Shown piece after piece: positions 27,512-37,593 of a DNA stretch of 64,000 bases. This DNA comes from Archangium gephyra (lineage in GTDB: Bacteria > Myxococcota > Myxococcia > Myxococcales > Myxococcaceae). The notes beneath the pieces are model-generated. The model made no database searches. It had not been told where the DNA came from and saw only the letters and a program-made list of their open reading frames with translations. The stretch spans positions 186,001 through 250,000 of the forward strand of contig QFQP01000004.1 of the NCBI GenBank assembly GCA_003243425.1, given 5' to 3'. The translations under genes and the position numbers were made by a program. Each line of letters starts with the position of its first letter. The first letter of the stretch is position 1.

Positions 27512-29413
27512 TCACGCCGTCACTTCGGCTTCGTCCTTCGCGTCCGACCACTCCCACCACGCGGTCACGATGGTCAGCAACGTGATCATCCACGCCACGG
27601 CGTAGCCTTCGGTGAGCCCGCGGTTCAGGTGCTGGTACACGTAGAAGACGATGAAGATCGCGTGAAAGCCGATCAGCATGCCCAGCGCCGGGCGTTGCCG
27701 TTCCGCGCGCATCGCGAGGCCCAGGGCGAGCAGGCCCAGCATGTTCCAGTAGTACATGTTCACCGTCAGCCACGTGAACACCAGCAGCGGCCCCATGACG
27801 AAGGCCTCCACGTCGTTCGCGCGTCGCAGCAGCACCACGATGAGCGCGGTGAACGCCAGCCGCGCGATCAAGAACCCGAAGCTGTAGTCCTTGATGTCGA
27901 CGTCGTTGCGGCGCTGCGCGATGTCGGCCGGGAAGATCGCCTGCGCCCAGGTCTGCACCGGGTTGGCCGCGTGCTGCAGGTAGACCGACTTGAGCGAGTA
28001 CTGAATCGCGTAGAACTTTTCGGTCTGCGACACCTGAATGCGCTGCGCGTACTCCTTCCACGCGCCCACGCCGAACATCGCGGTGCTCACCGCCACCGTC
28101 ACCGCGCCCGCGATCACCGTGCCGCGCAGGAACTTGAGGTACTGCGCGTCGAACTTCTTCGTCTTGCGGAACTCGAGCAGCGCACGAATGCCCAGCGCCA
28201 CGCCGAAGAACAACGGGAACAACTTCGTCGCCAACGCAAAGCCGAAGAACGCACCCGCTGCGTCCCACTTCTTCAATTTCACGAAGCACGCCGCCATGCC
28301 GGTGGCGAACAGCCAGTCCCACCGCAGAATCGAGCCCGCGAGGTAATCGAAGACGATGGGCTCCGCGGCCCACATGAAGAGGCCGATGCTCGCCACGCGG
28401 TGACCGAACACCTGCCACACCGTCAGCCACAACCCGAGCATCAGCAGCATGTCGAGCCAGCCGAGCAGCGCCTGCCCCTCGTAGGTGAGCGGAACGATGC
28501 GCGTCAGCGGCGCCGCGAAGATCGCCCAGGCCGGCGAGTTCGAGTTGCCGTGATCGCTGATGACGTTGCTCCAGTTGATGTTCCACAGGCGCGTCATCTG
28601 CACCCAGTCGGCCTTGAACGCTTCCCAGCGCTCGGCCGAGAAGCGGCTCTTCACCGCGTCGCTCTCGCGCAGCACGGCGTCGACGGGCACCATGTCGAAG
28701 GTCGTCAGATCGCGCGTCTGCCCGACGTTGCCGAGCACGTTCACCGATTCGCGGTCGGCGATGATCGTCGCCTTGTACAGATTGAACCAGCCGACTTCGG
28801 CCTGGTACTTCGCGCCCAGGTAGAAGTGGAACTGCTCCCAGTTGTGAATCAGCGGGAGCTTGCCCTTCGACACGCCAATGCCCACCCAGCCGGCCGAGAG
28901 CATGACGGTCAGCGCGAAGGCGAGCACCTTCGAGTTGCGCACCAGCCCCGGCGAGAACTTCAGCGTCGGCGCGAGGCGCGCGCCCATCGCCATCGTCACC
29001 ACGGTGAGCAGCACCCACAGACTCGACGGCGGCAGCCAGTCGAACACGGCCGACACGGTCAGCGACGCCACCAGCCCCACGATCGCGCCCCAGGTGCGTG
29101 CGCGCGTCACGTCGTCGGCGAGCCACTTCTGGAGTGCGGCGAGCCGCTCGTCACGGTTCCTCGAGAACGCGAGGCCGATCACGAAGCCGCAGAACACGAT
29201 GATGGGGATGGACGCGAGCGTGCGCGAGACCTCGATGTTGCCGCGTGGCAGCCCCCAGTTGGCCCAGCCGAACACCATCAGTCCCGCGAGGATCCCGTGC
29301 GCACGCGCGCGGGCGAGGGTGAAGCGCTCCCTGGCGACGGCGTCGATCAGCAGCAGCGCGATCGACCCTTCGAGCAGGATGATTTTCAGAATGCCGGAGA
29401 GGTAGTGATTCAT
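27512..29413 (-). CDS. Polytopic membrane protein, GT-C/DUF2029-like
   Basis: About 633 residues from the ATG at 29413 (MNHYLSGILKIILLEGS); the frame is open 96 bp further upstream. At least twelve hydrophobic segments are spaced along the protein. A long loop after about residue 195 (KLPLIHNWEQFHFYLGAKY to about 330) would be periplasmic. This layout resembles GT-C glycosyltransferases or DUF2029 membrane mannosyltransferases that use lipid-linked sugars, but I see no decisive catalytic Asp motif. It is divergent from mrp with about 94 bp between them. Confidence 0.72.
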   Translation of the reverse strand: MNHYLSGILKIILLEGSIALLLIDAVARERFTLARARAHGILAGLMVFGWANWGLPRGNIEVSRTLASIPIIVFCGFVIGLAFSRNRDERLAALQKWLADDVTRARTWGAIVGLVASLTVSAVFDWLPPSSLWVLLTVVTMAMGARLAPTLKFSPGLVRNSKVLAFALTVMLSAGWVGIGVSKGKLPLIHNWEQFHFYLGAKYQAEVGWFNLYKATIIADRESVNVLGNVGQTRDLTTFDMVPVDAVLRESDAVKSRFSAERWEAFKADWVQMTRLWNINWSNVISDHGNSNSPAWAIFAAPLTRIVPLTYEGQALLGWLDMLLMLGLWLTVWQVFGHRVASIGLFMWAAEPIVFDYLAGSILRWDWLFATGMAACFVKLKKWDAAGAFFGFALATKLFPLFFGVALGIRALLEFRKTKKFDAQYLKFLRGTVIAGAVTVAVSTAMFGVGAWKEYAQRIQVSQTEKFYAIQYSLKSVYLQHAANPVQTWAQAIFPADIAQRRNDVDIKDYSFGFLIARLAFTALIVVLLRRANDVEAFVMGPLLVFTWLTVNMYYWNMLGLLALGLAMRAERQRPALGMLIGFHAIFIVFYVYQHLNRGLTEGYAVAWMITLLTIVTAWWEWSDAKDEAEVTA

Positions 29414-29507
29414 CGGTCCTGTGTGTCGCTCAACGACGCTTGCGAAGCGCGGTCCCCACCCGTAATGGACGGCACCGCCTTTAGCGGAAAACAGGAAGCG
29501 AACCAGC

Positions 29508-30593
29508 ATGAGCGTGCAGGAACGAGACGTCCTCGCGGCGATGTCGACCGTGATGGATCCCGACTTGAATCAGGACATCGTCAAAGCGGGCATGGTGAAG
29601 GACCTGAAGATCGACGGCAGCTTCGTGAAGCTGCGCATCGAGCTGACGACCCCCGCATGCCCCATGAAGGAGAAGATCAAGGGTGACGCGGAAGCCGCGC
29701 TCAAGGCCGTCGCCGGTGTTCAGAAGTTCGAGATCGCCATGTCTGCGCGCGTGCGGCCGCAGCCTTCGGGCGCTTCGAAAGATCAGCTGCTGCCCGGCGT
29801 GAAGAACGTGCTGCTGGTCGGCGCGGGCAAGGGCGGCGTCGGCAAGTCGACGGTGGCGTTGAACCTCGCGTGTGCGCTGGCGCGGCACGGCGCGGCGGTC
29901 GGCCTGCTCGACGCGGACTTCTACGGTCCCTCGGTGCCCGTGATGACCGGCATCAAGCGTCAGCCCGTTTCCCGCGACGGCAAGATCCTCGAGCCGCTCG
30001 AAGCACACGGCATCAAGGTGATGTCGATCGGCTTCCTCATCGAGAACGACCAGGCGCTCATCTGGCGTGGCCCCATGCTGCAGGGCGCGCTGATGCAGCT
30101 GGTGCGCGACGTGAACTGGGGCGAGCTCGATTACCTCGTGGTCGACCTGCCTCCCGGCACCGGTGACATTCCGCTCACCGTCGCGCAGCAGCTCAAGAGC
30201 GCGGGCGCGGTGCTGGTGACCACGCCGCAAGACGTGGCGCTCGCCGACGTCATCCGCGCCAAGCAGATGTTCGACAAGCTCCACGTGCCCATCCTCGGCA
30301 TCGTCGAGAACATGTCGCAGTTCATCTGCCCGCACTGCGGCAAGGGCACGCACATCTTCGATCACGGCGGCGGCCGCAAAGCGTCGGAGATGATGGACAT
30401 GCCGTTCCTCGGCGAGATCCCGCTCGAGTTGTCGATTCGTCAGGGTGGTGACCGCGGTCTGCCGATCGTGGTGAGCAAGCCCGATGGCGCCGAAGGGCAG
30501 GCGTTCATGGAGCTCGGCACGAAGGTCGCCCAGCGGGTGAGCATCGAGAACGCGTCACGTGTCGGCCCGTCGGTGACGATGCAGCAGGCTTGA
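29508..30593 (+). CDS. mrp: Iron-sulfur cluster carrier protein, Mrp/ApbC family
   Basis: 361 residues. An N-terminal MIP18-like (DUF59) domain (residues 1 to about 85; MDPDLNQDIVKAGMVKDL and CPMKEKIKGD) is fused to the Mrp ATPase. The ATPase has the deviant Walker A GAGKGGVGKSTVALN near residue 105, DADFYGPSVPVMTG, DLPPGTGDIPLTV (switch) and the CxxC of FICPHCGKGTHIF that holds the bridging cluster in dimers. These proteins transfer [4Fe-4S] clusters to apoproteins. A GGAAG Shine-Dalgarno precedes the ATG. It starts a run of closely spaced plus-strand genes to 32130. Confidence 0.94.
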   Translation: MSVQERDVLAAMSTVMDPDLNQDIVKAGMVKDLKIDGSFVKLRIELTTPACPMKEKIKGDAEAALKAVAGVQKFEIAMSARVRPQPSGASKDQLLPGVKNVLLVGAGKGGVGKSTVALNLACALARHGAAVGLLDADFYGPSVPVMTGIKRQPVSRDGKILEPLEAHGIKVMSIGFLIENDQALIWRGPMLQGALMQLVRDVNWGELDYLVVDLPPGTGDIPLTVAQQLKSAGAVLVTTPQDVALADVIRAKQMFDKLHVPILGIVENMSQFICPHCGKGTHIFDHGGGRKASEMMDMPFLGEIPLELSIRQGGDRGLPIVVSKPDGAEGQAFMELGTKVAQRVSIENASRVGPSVTMQQA

Positions 30594-30607
30594 GCTAGGG
30601 AAACGGT

Positions 30608-31054
30608 ATGAGCACCGACGAATTGCCTCCTGAAGATCCGCTCGATGGTGAAGAGGGTGACGAGAAGAAGGGCTTCGTGCCCGACTTCGTGCGTCGCATG
30701 GCGTGGGCCGGTCTCGGCGCAGTGTTCATGTCGGAAGAGGGCATTCGCCGGCTCGCAGGTCAGCTCAAGCTGCCCAAGGAAGCGCTGAGCTTTCTGTTGT
30801 CGCAGGCCGACAAGACGAAGGACGAGGTCGGCCGCGTGGTGTCCGACGAGGTGCGCAAGCTGCTGCAGTCGGACCGGCTGCGCGACGAGTTCCTGAAGAT
30901 GATCGCCGGCATGACCATCGAGGTGCGCGCAGAAGTGAAGCTCGTGCCCGATCGCGTGAAGGGCGAGGCCAACTCGCTGCTGCCCAAGGTGAAGGTCGAC
31001 GACGTCAAGACCAGCTACGAAGGCCGTAAGCGCAAGAAGTCCGGGGACGAGTGA
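30608..31054 (+). CDS. Conserved hypothetical helical protein
   Basis: 148 residues, acidic N-terminus (DELPPEDPLDGEEGDEKKG), then a weak hydrophobic helix (FVRRMAWAGLGAVFMSEEGI) and long charged helices (KTKDEVGRVVSDEVRKLL) resembling an apolipoprotein-like or coiled-coil fold, with a basic tail RKRKKSG. Family not recognised. It follows mrp by 14 bp and overlaps the next gene by 4 bp, so it is in the mrp transcript. Confidence 0.7.
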   Translation: MSTDELPPEDPLDGEEGDEKKGFVPDFVRRMAWAGLGAVFMSEEGIRRLAGQLKLPKEALSFLLSQADKTKDEVGRVVSDEVRKLLQSDRLRDEFLKMIAGMTIEVRAEVKLVPDRVKGEANSLLPKVKVDDVKTSYEGRKRKKSGDE

Positions 31055-31410
31055 AGAAGCGCTGGCCGCTGCTGGTGATGGGCGTTCTCGGAGTGGTGCT
31101 GTGGAAGACCGGCTTCCTCGGCTTCGCTCCGCAAGAGCGCGATCTCGTGTGGCGGTTTCCGGTGTCGTACGGAGAGGTTCGAGCGCTCGAGCTTCAGGTG
31201 TGGGATGGCGAAGAGCTGGTGAAGCGGCAGGAGACGTCGTGGAGCGCCGGGTTGATCGGTGAGCCGACGATCAAATTGCCGCTCCGAAGTGGCACGTATC
31301 GCGGCACGGCGATCGTCTCGATGCTGCATGCCGACAAGCCCGTGGTGTTTCAACGCGACTTCGCCACCGGGAATGAAGACACCGTCATCATCGACATGAA
31401 GAGGCCCTGA
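31051..31410 (+). CDS. Small membrane-anchored protein with beta domain
   Basis: 119 residues from a GTG that overlaps the previous stop (GTGA). One N-terminal membrane helix (KKRWPLLVMGVLGVVLW), then a beta-strand-rich periplasmic domain (VRALELQVWDGEELVKRQE, SGTYRGTAIVSML). No cysteine. Function unknown. It abuts the TPR lipoprotein gene with no gap, indicating coupled expression. Confidence 0.72.
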   Translation: MKKRWPLLVMGVLGVVLWKTGFLGFAPQERDLVWRFPVSYGEVRALELQVWDGEELVKRQETSWSAGLIGEPTIKLPLRSGTYRGTAIVSMLHADKPVVFQRDFATGNEDTVIIDMKRP

Positions 31411-32130
31411 ATGCGGCTCCACATCGTCGCGTGCGTCGTGGCGTTGTCCGGTTGTCCCATCGTGGTTCCGCCGATCGCCGAACAGTACGGTGACGCGTGC
31501 GCGCAGCTTCTGACGGCCGGAGAGCTCGATCAGGCCGAAGCCGCGTGCCGGCATTCGCTCGAGTACCAGCCGAAGTACTGGAACGCGCTGCACAACCTCG
31601 CGCTCATCGAGCAGCAGCGCGGCGACCTCCCGGCCGCGAAGAAGCACTACATCGAAGCGGTTCGCGCGAATCAGGCGATGAAGCAGTCGTTCAACGCGCT
31701 CGGGCTCATCGCGCAGAACGAGGGCGAGCTGAAGACGGCTGCCGGCTACTTCCGAGAAGCGCTCCGCCAGCACCCCGAGTACGCGGAGGCGCGGCTCAAC
31801 CTCGGCGCGTTGCTGCTGATTCAGAAGAAACCCCGCGAGGCCGAGATGGAGTTCCGCCAGCTGGTGATGACCGCGCCGCAGTTGGTGAACGGCCACCTCG
31901 GCCTGGCGACGGCGCTGGTGGCGCAGCACGAGCTCGAGAAGGGCGCAGCCGAAGCCGAGGTCGCGACGAACCTGAACGTGGCTGACGTGCGGGCGTGGGT
32001 GCTCCGCGGGCAGATCGCCGAGGCGCGCGGCCTCGGTGAAGAGGCGAAGGATCACTACGAGCGTTGCCTGCTCGCCGACGATCAAAACCTCGAATGCACT
32101 CGGGCCCTGAAGCGGCTGACTTCTGATTGA
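31411..32130 (+). CDS. TPR-repeat lipoprotein
   Basis: 239 residues: lipoprotein signal (MRLHIVACVVALSGC, Cys15), then about six tetratricopeptide-like helix pairs from residue 25 to 235, for example YWNALHNLALIEQQRGDLP, SFNALGLIAQNEGELKTA and AEARLNLGALLLIQKK. Size and design are like the outer-membrane TPR pilotin lipoproteins (such as Tgl/PilF-type) that help assemble type IV pilus secretins. No pilus gene is nearby, so that identity is only a suggestion. It is the last gene of the mrp run. Confidence 0.85.
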   Translation: MRLHIVACVVALSGCPIVVPPIAEQYGDACAQLLTAGELDQAEAACRHSLEYQPKYWNALHNLALIEQQRGDLPAAKKHYIEAVRANQAMKQSFNALGLIAQNEGELKTAAGYFREALRQHPEYAEARLNLGALLLIQKKPREAEMEFRQLVMTAPQLVNGHLGLATALVAQHELEKGAAEAEVATNLNVADVRAWVLRGQIAEARGLGEEAKDHYERCLLADDQNLECTRALKRLTSD

Positions 32131-32162
32131 TCGACGTGCACGTGGCTCGTACAAGCCCGCGC

Positions 32163-33017
<855 letters not shown>

Positions 33018-33027
33018 GAGGGACACC

Positions 33028-33804
33028 ATGGACTTCGTGAAACTCGAGATGGACGGCGCGATCGCGGTGATCACCATCGATCGCCCGAAGGCGCTGAACG
33101 CATTGAACCAGCAGGTGCTCACCGAGCTGCACGACGCGGTGGGGCAGGTGGCGCAGAACAAGGCGCTGCGCGCGCTGATCGTGACCGGTGGCGGTGAAAA
33201 GGCGTTCGTTGCTGGCGCCGACATCGCGGCGATGGCGAACTTCTCGCTGGCCGAAGCTCAGGCCTTCGGCGAGCTGGGTCACAAGGTGCTCGACTCGTTC
33301 GAGGCCTTGTCGATCCCGGTGATCGCTGCGGTGAACGGCTTCGCGCTGGGCGGCGGTACCGAGCTCGCGCTGGCCTGCGACTTCATCTACGCGAGCGAGA
33401 AGGCGAAGTTCGGCCTGCCTGAAGTGACGCTCGGCGTGATCCCCGGGTTCGGCGGTACACAGCGCATGACGCGGCTCCTCGGCCGGGCGCGCGCGAAGGA
33501 GCTCATCTTCACCGGCGACATGATCGACGCGAACAAGGCGAAGGAGATCGGCCTCGCGCTCGACGTGCTGCCGGCGGGCGAGCTGCTCGCGCACTGCAAG
33601 AAGGTGGCGGCGACGATCGCCAAGCGCGCACCGTTGGCGGTCGCGAAGGCCAAGCAGGTGATCGACGCCGGCGCAGATCTCGAGCTGCGCAAGGGCAACG
33701 AGCTCGAGCGCGGCGCGTTCGCGGACCTGTTCGGCTCAGCCGATCAGAAGGAAGGCATGGCGGCATTCCTCGCCAAGCGTCCGGCTGAGTTCAAGAACCA
33801 GTAG
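33028..33804 (+). CDS. Enoyl-CoA hydratase (crotonase family)
   Basis: 258 residues. Crotonase-fold landmarks: ITIDRPKALNALNQQVL, oxyanion-hole AGADIAAMANF (near 69-79), GGGTELALACDFIYASE (second oxyanion region), and GLPEVTLGVIPGFGGTQRM carrying the catalytic Glu near residue 131. Length and motifs fit a hydratase acting on crotonyl-CoA or other short enoyl-CoA, though some relatives perform other reactions. Cotranscribed with the dehydrogenase upstream. A perfect palindromic repeat follows its stop codon. Confidence 0.93.
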   Translation: MDFVKLEMDGAIAVITIDRPKALNALNQQVLTELHDAVGQVAQNKALRALIVTGGGEKAFVAGADIAAMANFSLAEAQAFGELGHKVLDSFEALSIPVIAAVNGFALGGGTELALACDFIYASEKAKFGLPEVTLGVIPGFGGTQRMTRLLGRARAKELIFTGDMIDANKAKEIGLALDVLPAGELLAHCKKVAATIAKRAPLAVAKAKQVIDAGADLELRKGNELERGAFADLFGSADQKEGMAAFLAKRPAEFKNQ

Positions 33805-33822
33805 CCACAGAGATCCCGGGGT

Positions 33823-33845
33823 CCCTCTCCCCATCGGGGAGAGGG
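33823..33845. repeat. Palindromic intergenic repeat, copy 1
   Basis: CCCTCTCCCC-ATC-GGGGAGAGGG: perfect 10-bp arms and a 3-base loop, 18 bp after the enoyl-CoA hydratase stop. A related element lies at 54624-54651 after guaB. No U-tract adjoins this copy, so it resembles a dispersed REP-like element or a weak terminator hairpin. Confidence 0.75.
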
Positions 33846-33960
33846 CCAGGGTGAGGAGCCAAGAACGCGCCTATTAATAAGGTGCGACAGGCGTTCAGTA
33901 ATCAGCTGTCGTCCGATGTGCGCATGTCCGGATTCGTCGGTCCTTCCCGATACGACGGAC

Positions 33961-34680
33961 ATGACGCTTCGCACGCCCGCCACTCTCTTCGTCGCAACTC
34001 TCGTTTTCGTCGCCTGCAAAGGCGGCAGCACGAGCGTCGACGCGCCGATCCCCGTCGACGACTCGCCGGTGATCCACAGCGAGATCTCGCCAAAGCCGCC
34101 GAAGGGCTGTGGAGGCGGCTTCTATTCGGTGCACTACCACGACGCGTACAAGACGCTCCGCGAGGTGGAGGACTACAAAGCCGGCGCGCGCAGCTACTAC
34201 GTGCGTGAGCTCAGCGACCGGCAGAACGAGTACCTGCTGTCGGGCATCTCGCCTGAGTTCCGCAAGCGCTGGCTCGAGTCGCACAACATTGCCGAGAAGG
34301 ATCAGCACTGTCTGGTGCCGTTGTTCGACGAGATCGGCGCCGCGGCGAAGCGCACGCTGCCGAAGTACCAGCCGCGCGACTACACGCATCACGACTCGGA
34401 CGAAGAAGATCTGATCCGTGCTGCCGTGAAGGCAGAAGCTCCAGACGCGAAGTTCCTCGCCATCGGGGTGCGTCAGGCGAACTGGGACCTCGAGAAGCTG
34501 CGCAACGGCCTGCCGAGCCTTCGCTACAAGTACGGCATGGCCTGGGTGAAGAGCAGCGCCTTCGACGACGGCTATTGCCGCATCTACTACGTGAACATCG
34601 TTCAGGATTACGCCGGCGGCGGGAGCTACGCCGAGAGCCGCGCGAGCTACATCAGCCTCGAGCCGGCGGGCTGCAAGTGA
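33961..34680 (+). CDS. Lipoprotein, unknown function
   Basis: About 239 residues from the ATG at 33961, giving a lipoprotein signal (MTLRTPATLFVATLVFVAC, Cys19). The frame is open upstream to 33916, but that start would lose the signal. Three further Cys and many Tyr/His residues lie in the mature part (SVHYHDAYKTLREVEDYK, SAFDDGYCRIYYVN). Family not recognised. It converges with the CehA/McbA-type gene, the stops being adjacent (34680/34681). The 156 bp upstream contain the palindromic repeat and an AT-rich TATTAATAA that might be part of a promoter. Confidence 0.78.
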   Translation: MTLRTPATLFVATLVFVACKGGSTSVDAPIPVDDSPVIHSEISPKPPKGCGGGFYSVHYHDAYKTLREVEDYKAGARSYYVRELSDRQNEYLLSGISPEFRKRWLESHNIAEKDQHCLVPLFDEIGAAAKRTLPKYQPRDYTHHDSDEEDLIRAAVKAEAPDAKFLAIGVRQANWDLEKLRNGLPSLRYKYGMAWVKSSAFDDGYCRIYYVNIVQDYAGGGSYAESRASYISLEPAGCK

Positions 34681-37557
34681 CTACTTGATCGGAAAGTCGT
34701 CGTACGCCCCCGAGCCATCTGCGTCGACGAAGATGGCGTTGGTCATCGCGCTCGCGCGACTCTCTTCAGGTGCGCAGAGGGCGCCCGTGCACTTCACGAG
34801 CTTCCAGACCAGCGGCGTGAGCGGGCGGCTGGCAGTCGACGCGCGGATCAGGGCGACGAACCACGTGTCCTTCGTGGGCGTGACGATGAAGGTCTCTCGC
34901 ACGTGAACTCTTCGAACGTTGATCCCGTTCATTCCCGGGACGGCCTCGAGCGGCAGCGACGTCGGATCGTAGGTCTTCCGAAGGGACGCCTCCGTGGGCA
35001 CGAAGGTGTCGTTCGCCTGCCCGTCGGTCGCGGTGCGCCCGTCGGCGTGCGTGTGAATCTCGAGTGAATCGAACTGCAACCACTCGGGCGCCTGCACGTC
35101 GACCGTGAGCTCGAGCTGCTGCCCAGCGGACACGCTCGCGGTGTCGCCGAGTTGAAACACCGTGCCATCACCACCCACGATCTTCGCGGTCATGGTGACG
35201 AAGGGGCCGTTCGACAGCACCGCGCGGCGCTGCTTGAGCGCAGCCGTCATCGCAGCGGGCGTGAACGTGTTCGGAGTGTCGACCCCGACGTTCACCCACG
35301 TGCGCGCGTAGCCGCCGACGGTCTCGAACGCGTCGTGCGAATCGGAGTTGCCGGTGGCGACCTTCGTGAGGCCTCGCGAAGTGAAGACCATCCAGTCGTT
35401 CATCACCGCAGCGTTGATGTGCGGGCCGTTCATCAACTCCATGGCGTCGAAGTTGGCACTGAAGAGCCTGGTGTCTTCGGGTGTGGCACCCGCGGGCGCC
35501 TCCTGCCGAAACTCGGCCGCGTTGGCGTGCGTGGCGCCAGTGCCGGTGTCGATGCGCAGCATGGTGAGCGCGCCGCCGGGCGTCCCACGCGGATGATTCA
35601 TCTGGATGACCGCGTCGGCGTCTCGTGCACGAAGCGCGGTGTAGAGCTGTTCGAGGCGCAGCGTGGCGCCTTCGCCGCTCGCCCAATCAAACGCGTCGTT
35701 CGAAGAAATCGGAAACACGTTGTGGTGTCCGAAGTCGGCGGGCGTCACTTCGTTACCCTTGATCGACGTGAGCACGTTGGTGAGCTGCAGCTCGGCGAGG
35801 AGCCCAGCGTAGTCGGTCACGAAGTCGTGATCGGTCGAGACCAGAACGTCGACGCCTTCCGCGGCGAAACCGGCGACGCGCAGGGCGTTGGGCACCGAGC
35901 TGTCGAAGCTGTTGACCGCATGCACGTGAAAGTCGGCGCTCATCCACCCGGTGGTGTCGACGACGGGTGCGAGCAGCGCGGTCACCGTCTGGGGCGACGT
36001 GCGCAGATCGACGCGCTCACCCGTGACGGGGAAGGTGTCAGGCCACGCCGAGTATTCAGGCCCTCGCGTGACGAACACTTCGTACTCGCCCGGCGGCACG
36101 GCGATGTTCGCTTCACCGGTGGAGCCGACGAAAGCGATGGCTTGAATGTCGGACGGCAGCGCTTCGACCTCGAAGTACGGCCGGTAGTCGATGCGCTGGT
36201 CGGTGCATGGTGGGTTGGTGCACCGCACCACGACCTTTCCGGTCAGCGGCGCGCCGAAGGGGTCCTTGATGAACACCGTCAGCGCTCTCGTGTCTCCGAG
36301 CGGCAGCGTCGCCTCGGCGGTTCCGTTGGACGGAACGGTGAGCGCCGTGAGTGGTGCGATGCTGTGGCCGGGAGCGGCGGCTCCGACGAGGTAGTTGCCC
36401 GGCTTGAGATCGAACCGTGCGACACCCTCACCATTGGTGACCGCGAGGGTCTGCATGACACCGGTCTCGGCGACCTTCACCGTGATGCGCGTGTTCGGTG
36501 CGGTCGTGAGCGTCACCCGCGACTTCCCCGACGCGTCGAGCGCCAGCATCGCGCTGGTGATCTCCGCGAGATCGCGGCCGACGAAGAAGTCGCGCACGAA
36601 CACGCGCGACTGGCCGGCGAGAATTCCGAACGTGCCAGGTCGTGAAGTCGCGGTGCCGTCGAACCAGGTGGCGAGGCCCGCTGCGTTTTCGGCCCCGGCG
36701 ATCACGCCGACGATTCCACCTGCCGAGAACAGCACGTTGCGCGCAGGCACTCGTCCGTCCCCGAAGGTGTACGGGCGATAGCCGTACGCGACGTCCGCAG
36801 CCTGGTAGCCAACCCACGGCGCCGAGTCGAAGTCACAGCCCCGAATCCCGAGACCATTGGTGCAGCCTTCAGGGTTGAACGACTCGGTGATCCCACCTTG
36901 TTCGATGAGGTCGCCCACCGCCAGTTCGAGCGGCTCCTTGCCTTCGTTGCAATACGCGGTGAGCACCCGCACGCGGCTCTCGCCGGGCGAGAGCACGTAA
37001 TAGGTCGTCATCAACAGCGGCAGTTCGATGTTGGGATCGACGACCAGCGTGCTGCCCTGATCGGGTTCGAGTTCCCGCTTCAAGTTCACGGTGTCGATGA
37101 CCGCGTCGCGGCCGGTGACGGCGACCATCGCGTACCCGCCGTTCTTGCCGTCCTTCAGGATTTCTTCGTTGAACACGTTCAATGAACGACCGAACGCGTT
37201 CAACGAACCGAGCTTTCCGAATTCGTCTCGCCCCGGCCCGGTTGAGCGCTGGAGGTCTGCGTCGATGATGGTCCCACCGAAGGGCATCGGCGAAACCGAG
37301 CGGCCGGGCTGCTGAATGACGACTCGAATGCGGTCGTTGGCGAGCAACACGTCGCCCACGCGGCCCTCGGCGTGACCACCACCGATCAACTGATCGGCGC
37401 GCTCGATGACCGTCGCCGTCGCGCCTTTCCCGACCGCGCCGAGCCCCAACGCCTCGAAATCGACGTCACAGCGGCCGGTGGGAATCGGCGTCGGCTTCGG
37501 CCGCTCCTGAGGGCACCCGAAAAGTACGACAGCGCAGAGCACGAGGAGTCGCCGCAT
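34681..37557 (-). CDS. CehA/McbA-type metallohydrolase lipoprotein
   Basis: 958 residues from the ATG at 37557; GTG at 37566 is an alternative. Lipoprotein signal MRRLLVLCAVVLFGC. Residues about 40-530 are beta-rich with at least one carboxypeptidase-regulatory-like domain (GEANIAVPPGEYEVFVTRG). A PHP-like metal-dependent domain begins near 535: MSADFHVHAVNSFDSS, VDVLVSTDHDFVTDY, SIKGNEVTPADFGHHNV, VIQMNHPRGTPGG and TGNSDSHDAF, which supply the His/Asp metal ligands. Known CehA/McbA members hydrolyse carbaryl-type esters, but most PHP-like lipoproteins have no known substrate. Residues about 117-131 (SLNAFGRSLNVFNEE) are encoded by a copy of the 21-bp palindromic repeat. The divergent gene begins only 36 bp away. 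Confidence 0.88.
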   Translation of the reverse strand: MRRLLVLCAVVLFGCPQERPKPTPIPTGRCDVDFEALGLGAVGKGATATVIERADQLIGGGHAEGRVGDVLLANDRIRVVIQQPGRSVSPMPFGGTIIDADLQRSTGPGRDEFGKLGSLNAFGRSLNVFNEEILKDGKNGGYAMVAVTGRDAVIDTVNLKRELEPDQGSTLVVDPNIELPLLMTTYYVLSPGESRVRVLTAYCNEGKEPLELAVGDLIEQGGITESFNPEGCTNGLGIRGCDFDSAPWVGYQAADVAYGYRPYTFGDGRVPARNVLFSAGGIVGVIAGAENAAGLATWFDGTATSRPGTFGILAGQSRVFVRDFFVGRDLAEITSAMLALDASGKSRVTLTTAPNTRITVKVAETGVMQTLAVTNGEGVARFDLKPGNYLVGAAAPGHSIAPLTALTVPSNGTAEATLPLGDTRALTVFIKDPFGAPLTGKVVVRCTNPPCTDQRIDYRPYFEVEALPSDIQAIAFVGSTGEANIAVPPGEYEVFVTRGPEYSAWPDTFPVTGERVDLRTSPQTVTALLAPVVDTTGWMSADFHVHAVNSFDSSVPNALRVAGFAAEGVDVLVSTDHDFVTDYAGLLAELQLTNVLTSIKGNEVTPADFGHHNVFPISSNDAFDWASGEGATLRLEQLYTALRARDADAVIQMNHPRGTPGGALTMLRIDTGTGATHANAAEFRQEAPAGATPEDTRLFSANFDAMELMNGPHINAAVMNDWMVFTSRGLTKVATGNSDSHDAFETVGGYARTWVNVGVDTPNTFTPAAMTAALKQRRAVLSNGPFVTMTAKIVGGDGTVFQLGDTASVSAGQQLELTVDVQAPEWLQFDSLEIHTHADGRTATDGQANDTFVPTEASLRKTYDPTSLPLEAVPGMNGINVRRVHVRETFIVTPTKDTWFVALIRASTASRPLTPLVWKLVKCTGALCAPEESRASAMTNAIFVDADGSGAYDDFPIK
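37165..37207. repeat. Tandem 21-bp palindromic repeat inside the metallohydrolase gene
   Basis: Two overlapping 22-bp near-palindromes with centres 21 bp apart: TTCGTTGAAC-AC-GTTCAATGAA (37165-37186) and ACGACCGAAC-GC-GTTCAACGAA (37186-37207). The same arrangement occurs at 48246-48288 and 62863-62905. Read on the coding (minus) strand it encodes two LNxF heptads in frame. Confidence 0.8.
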
Positions 37558-37593
37558 GCCTCCCACTCTAAGGTGCTACTGTCTCGCGCGGTC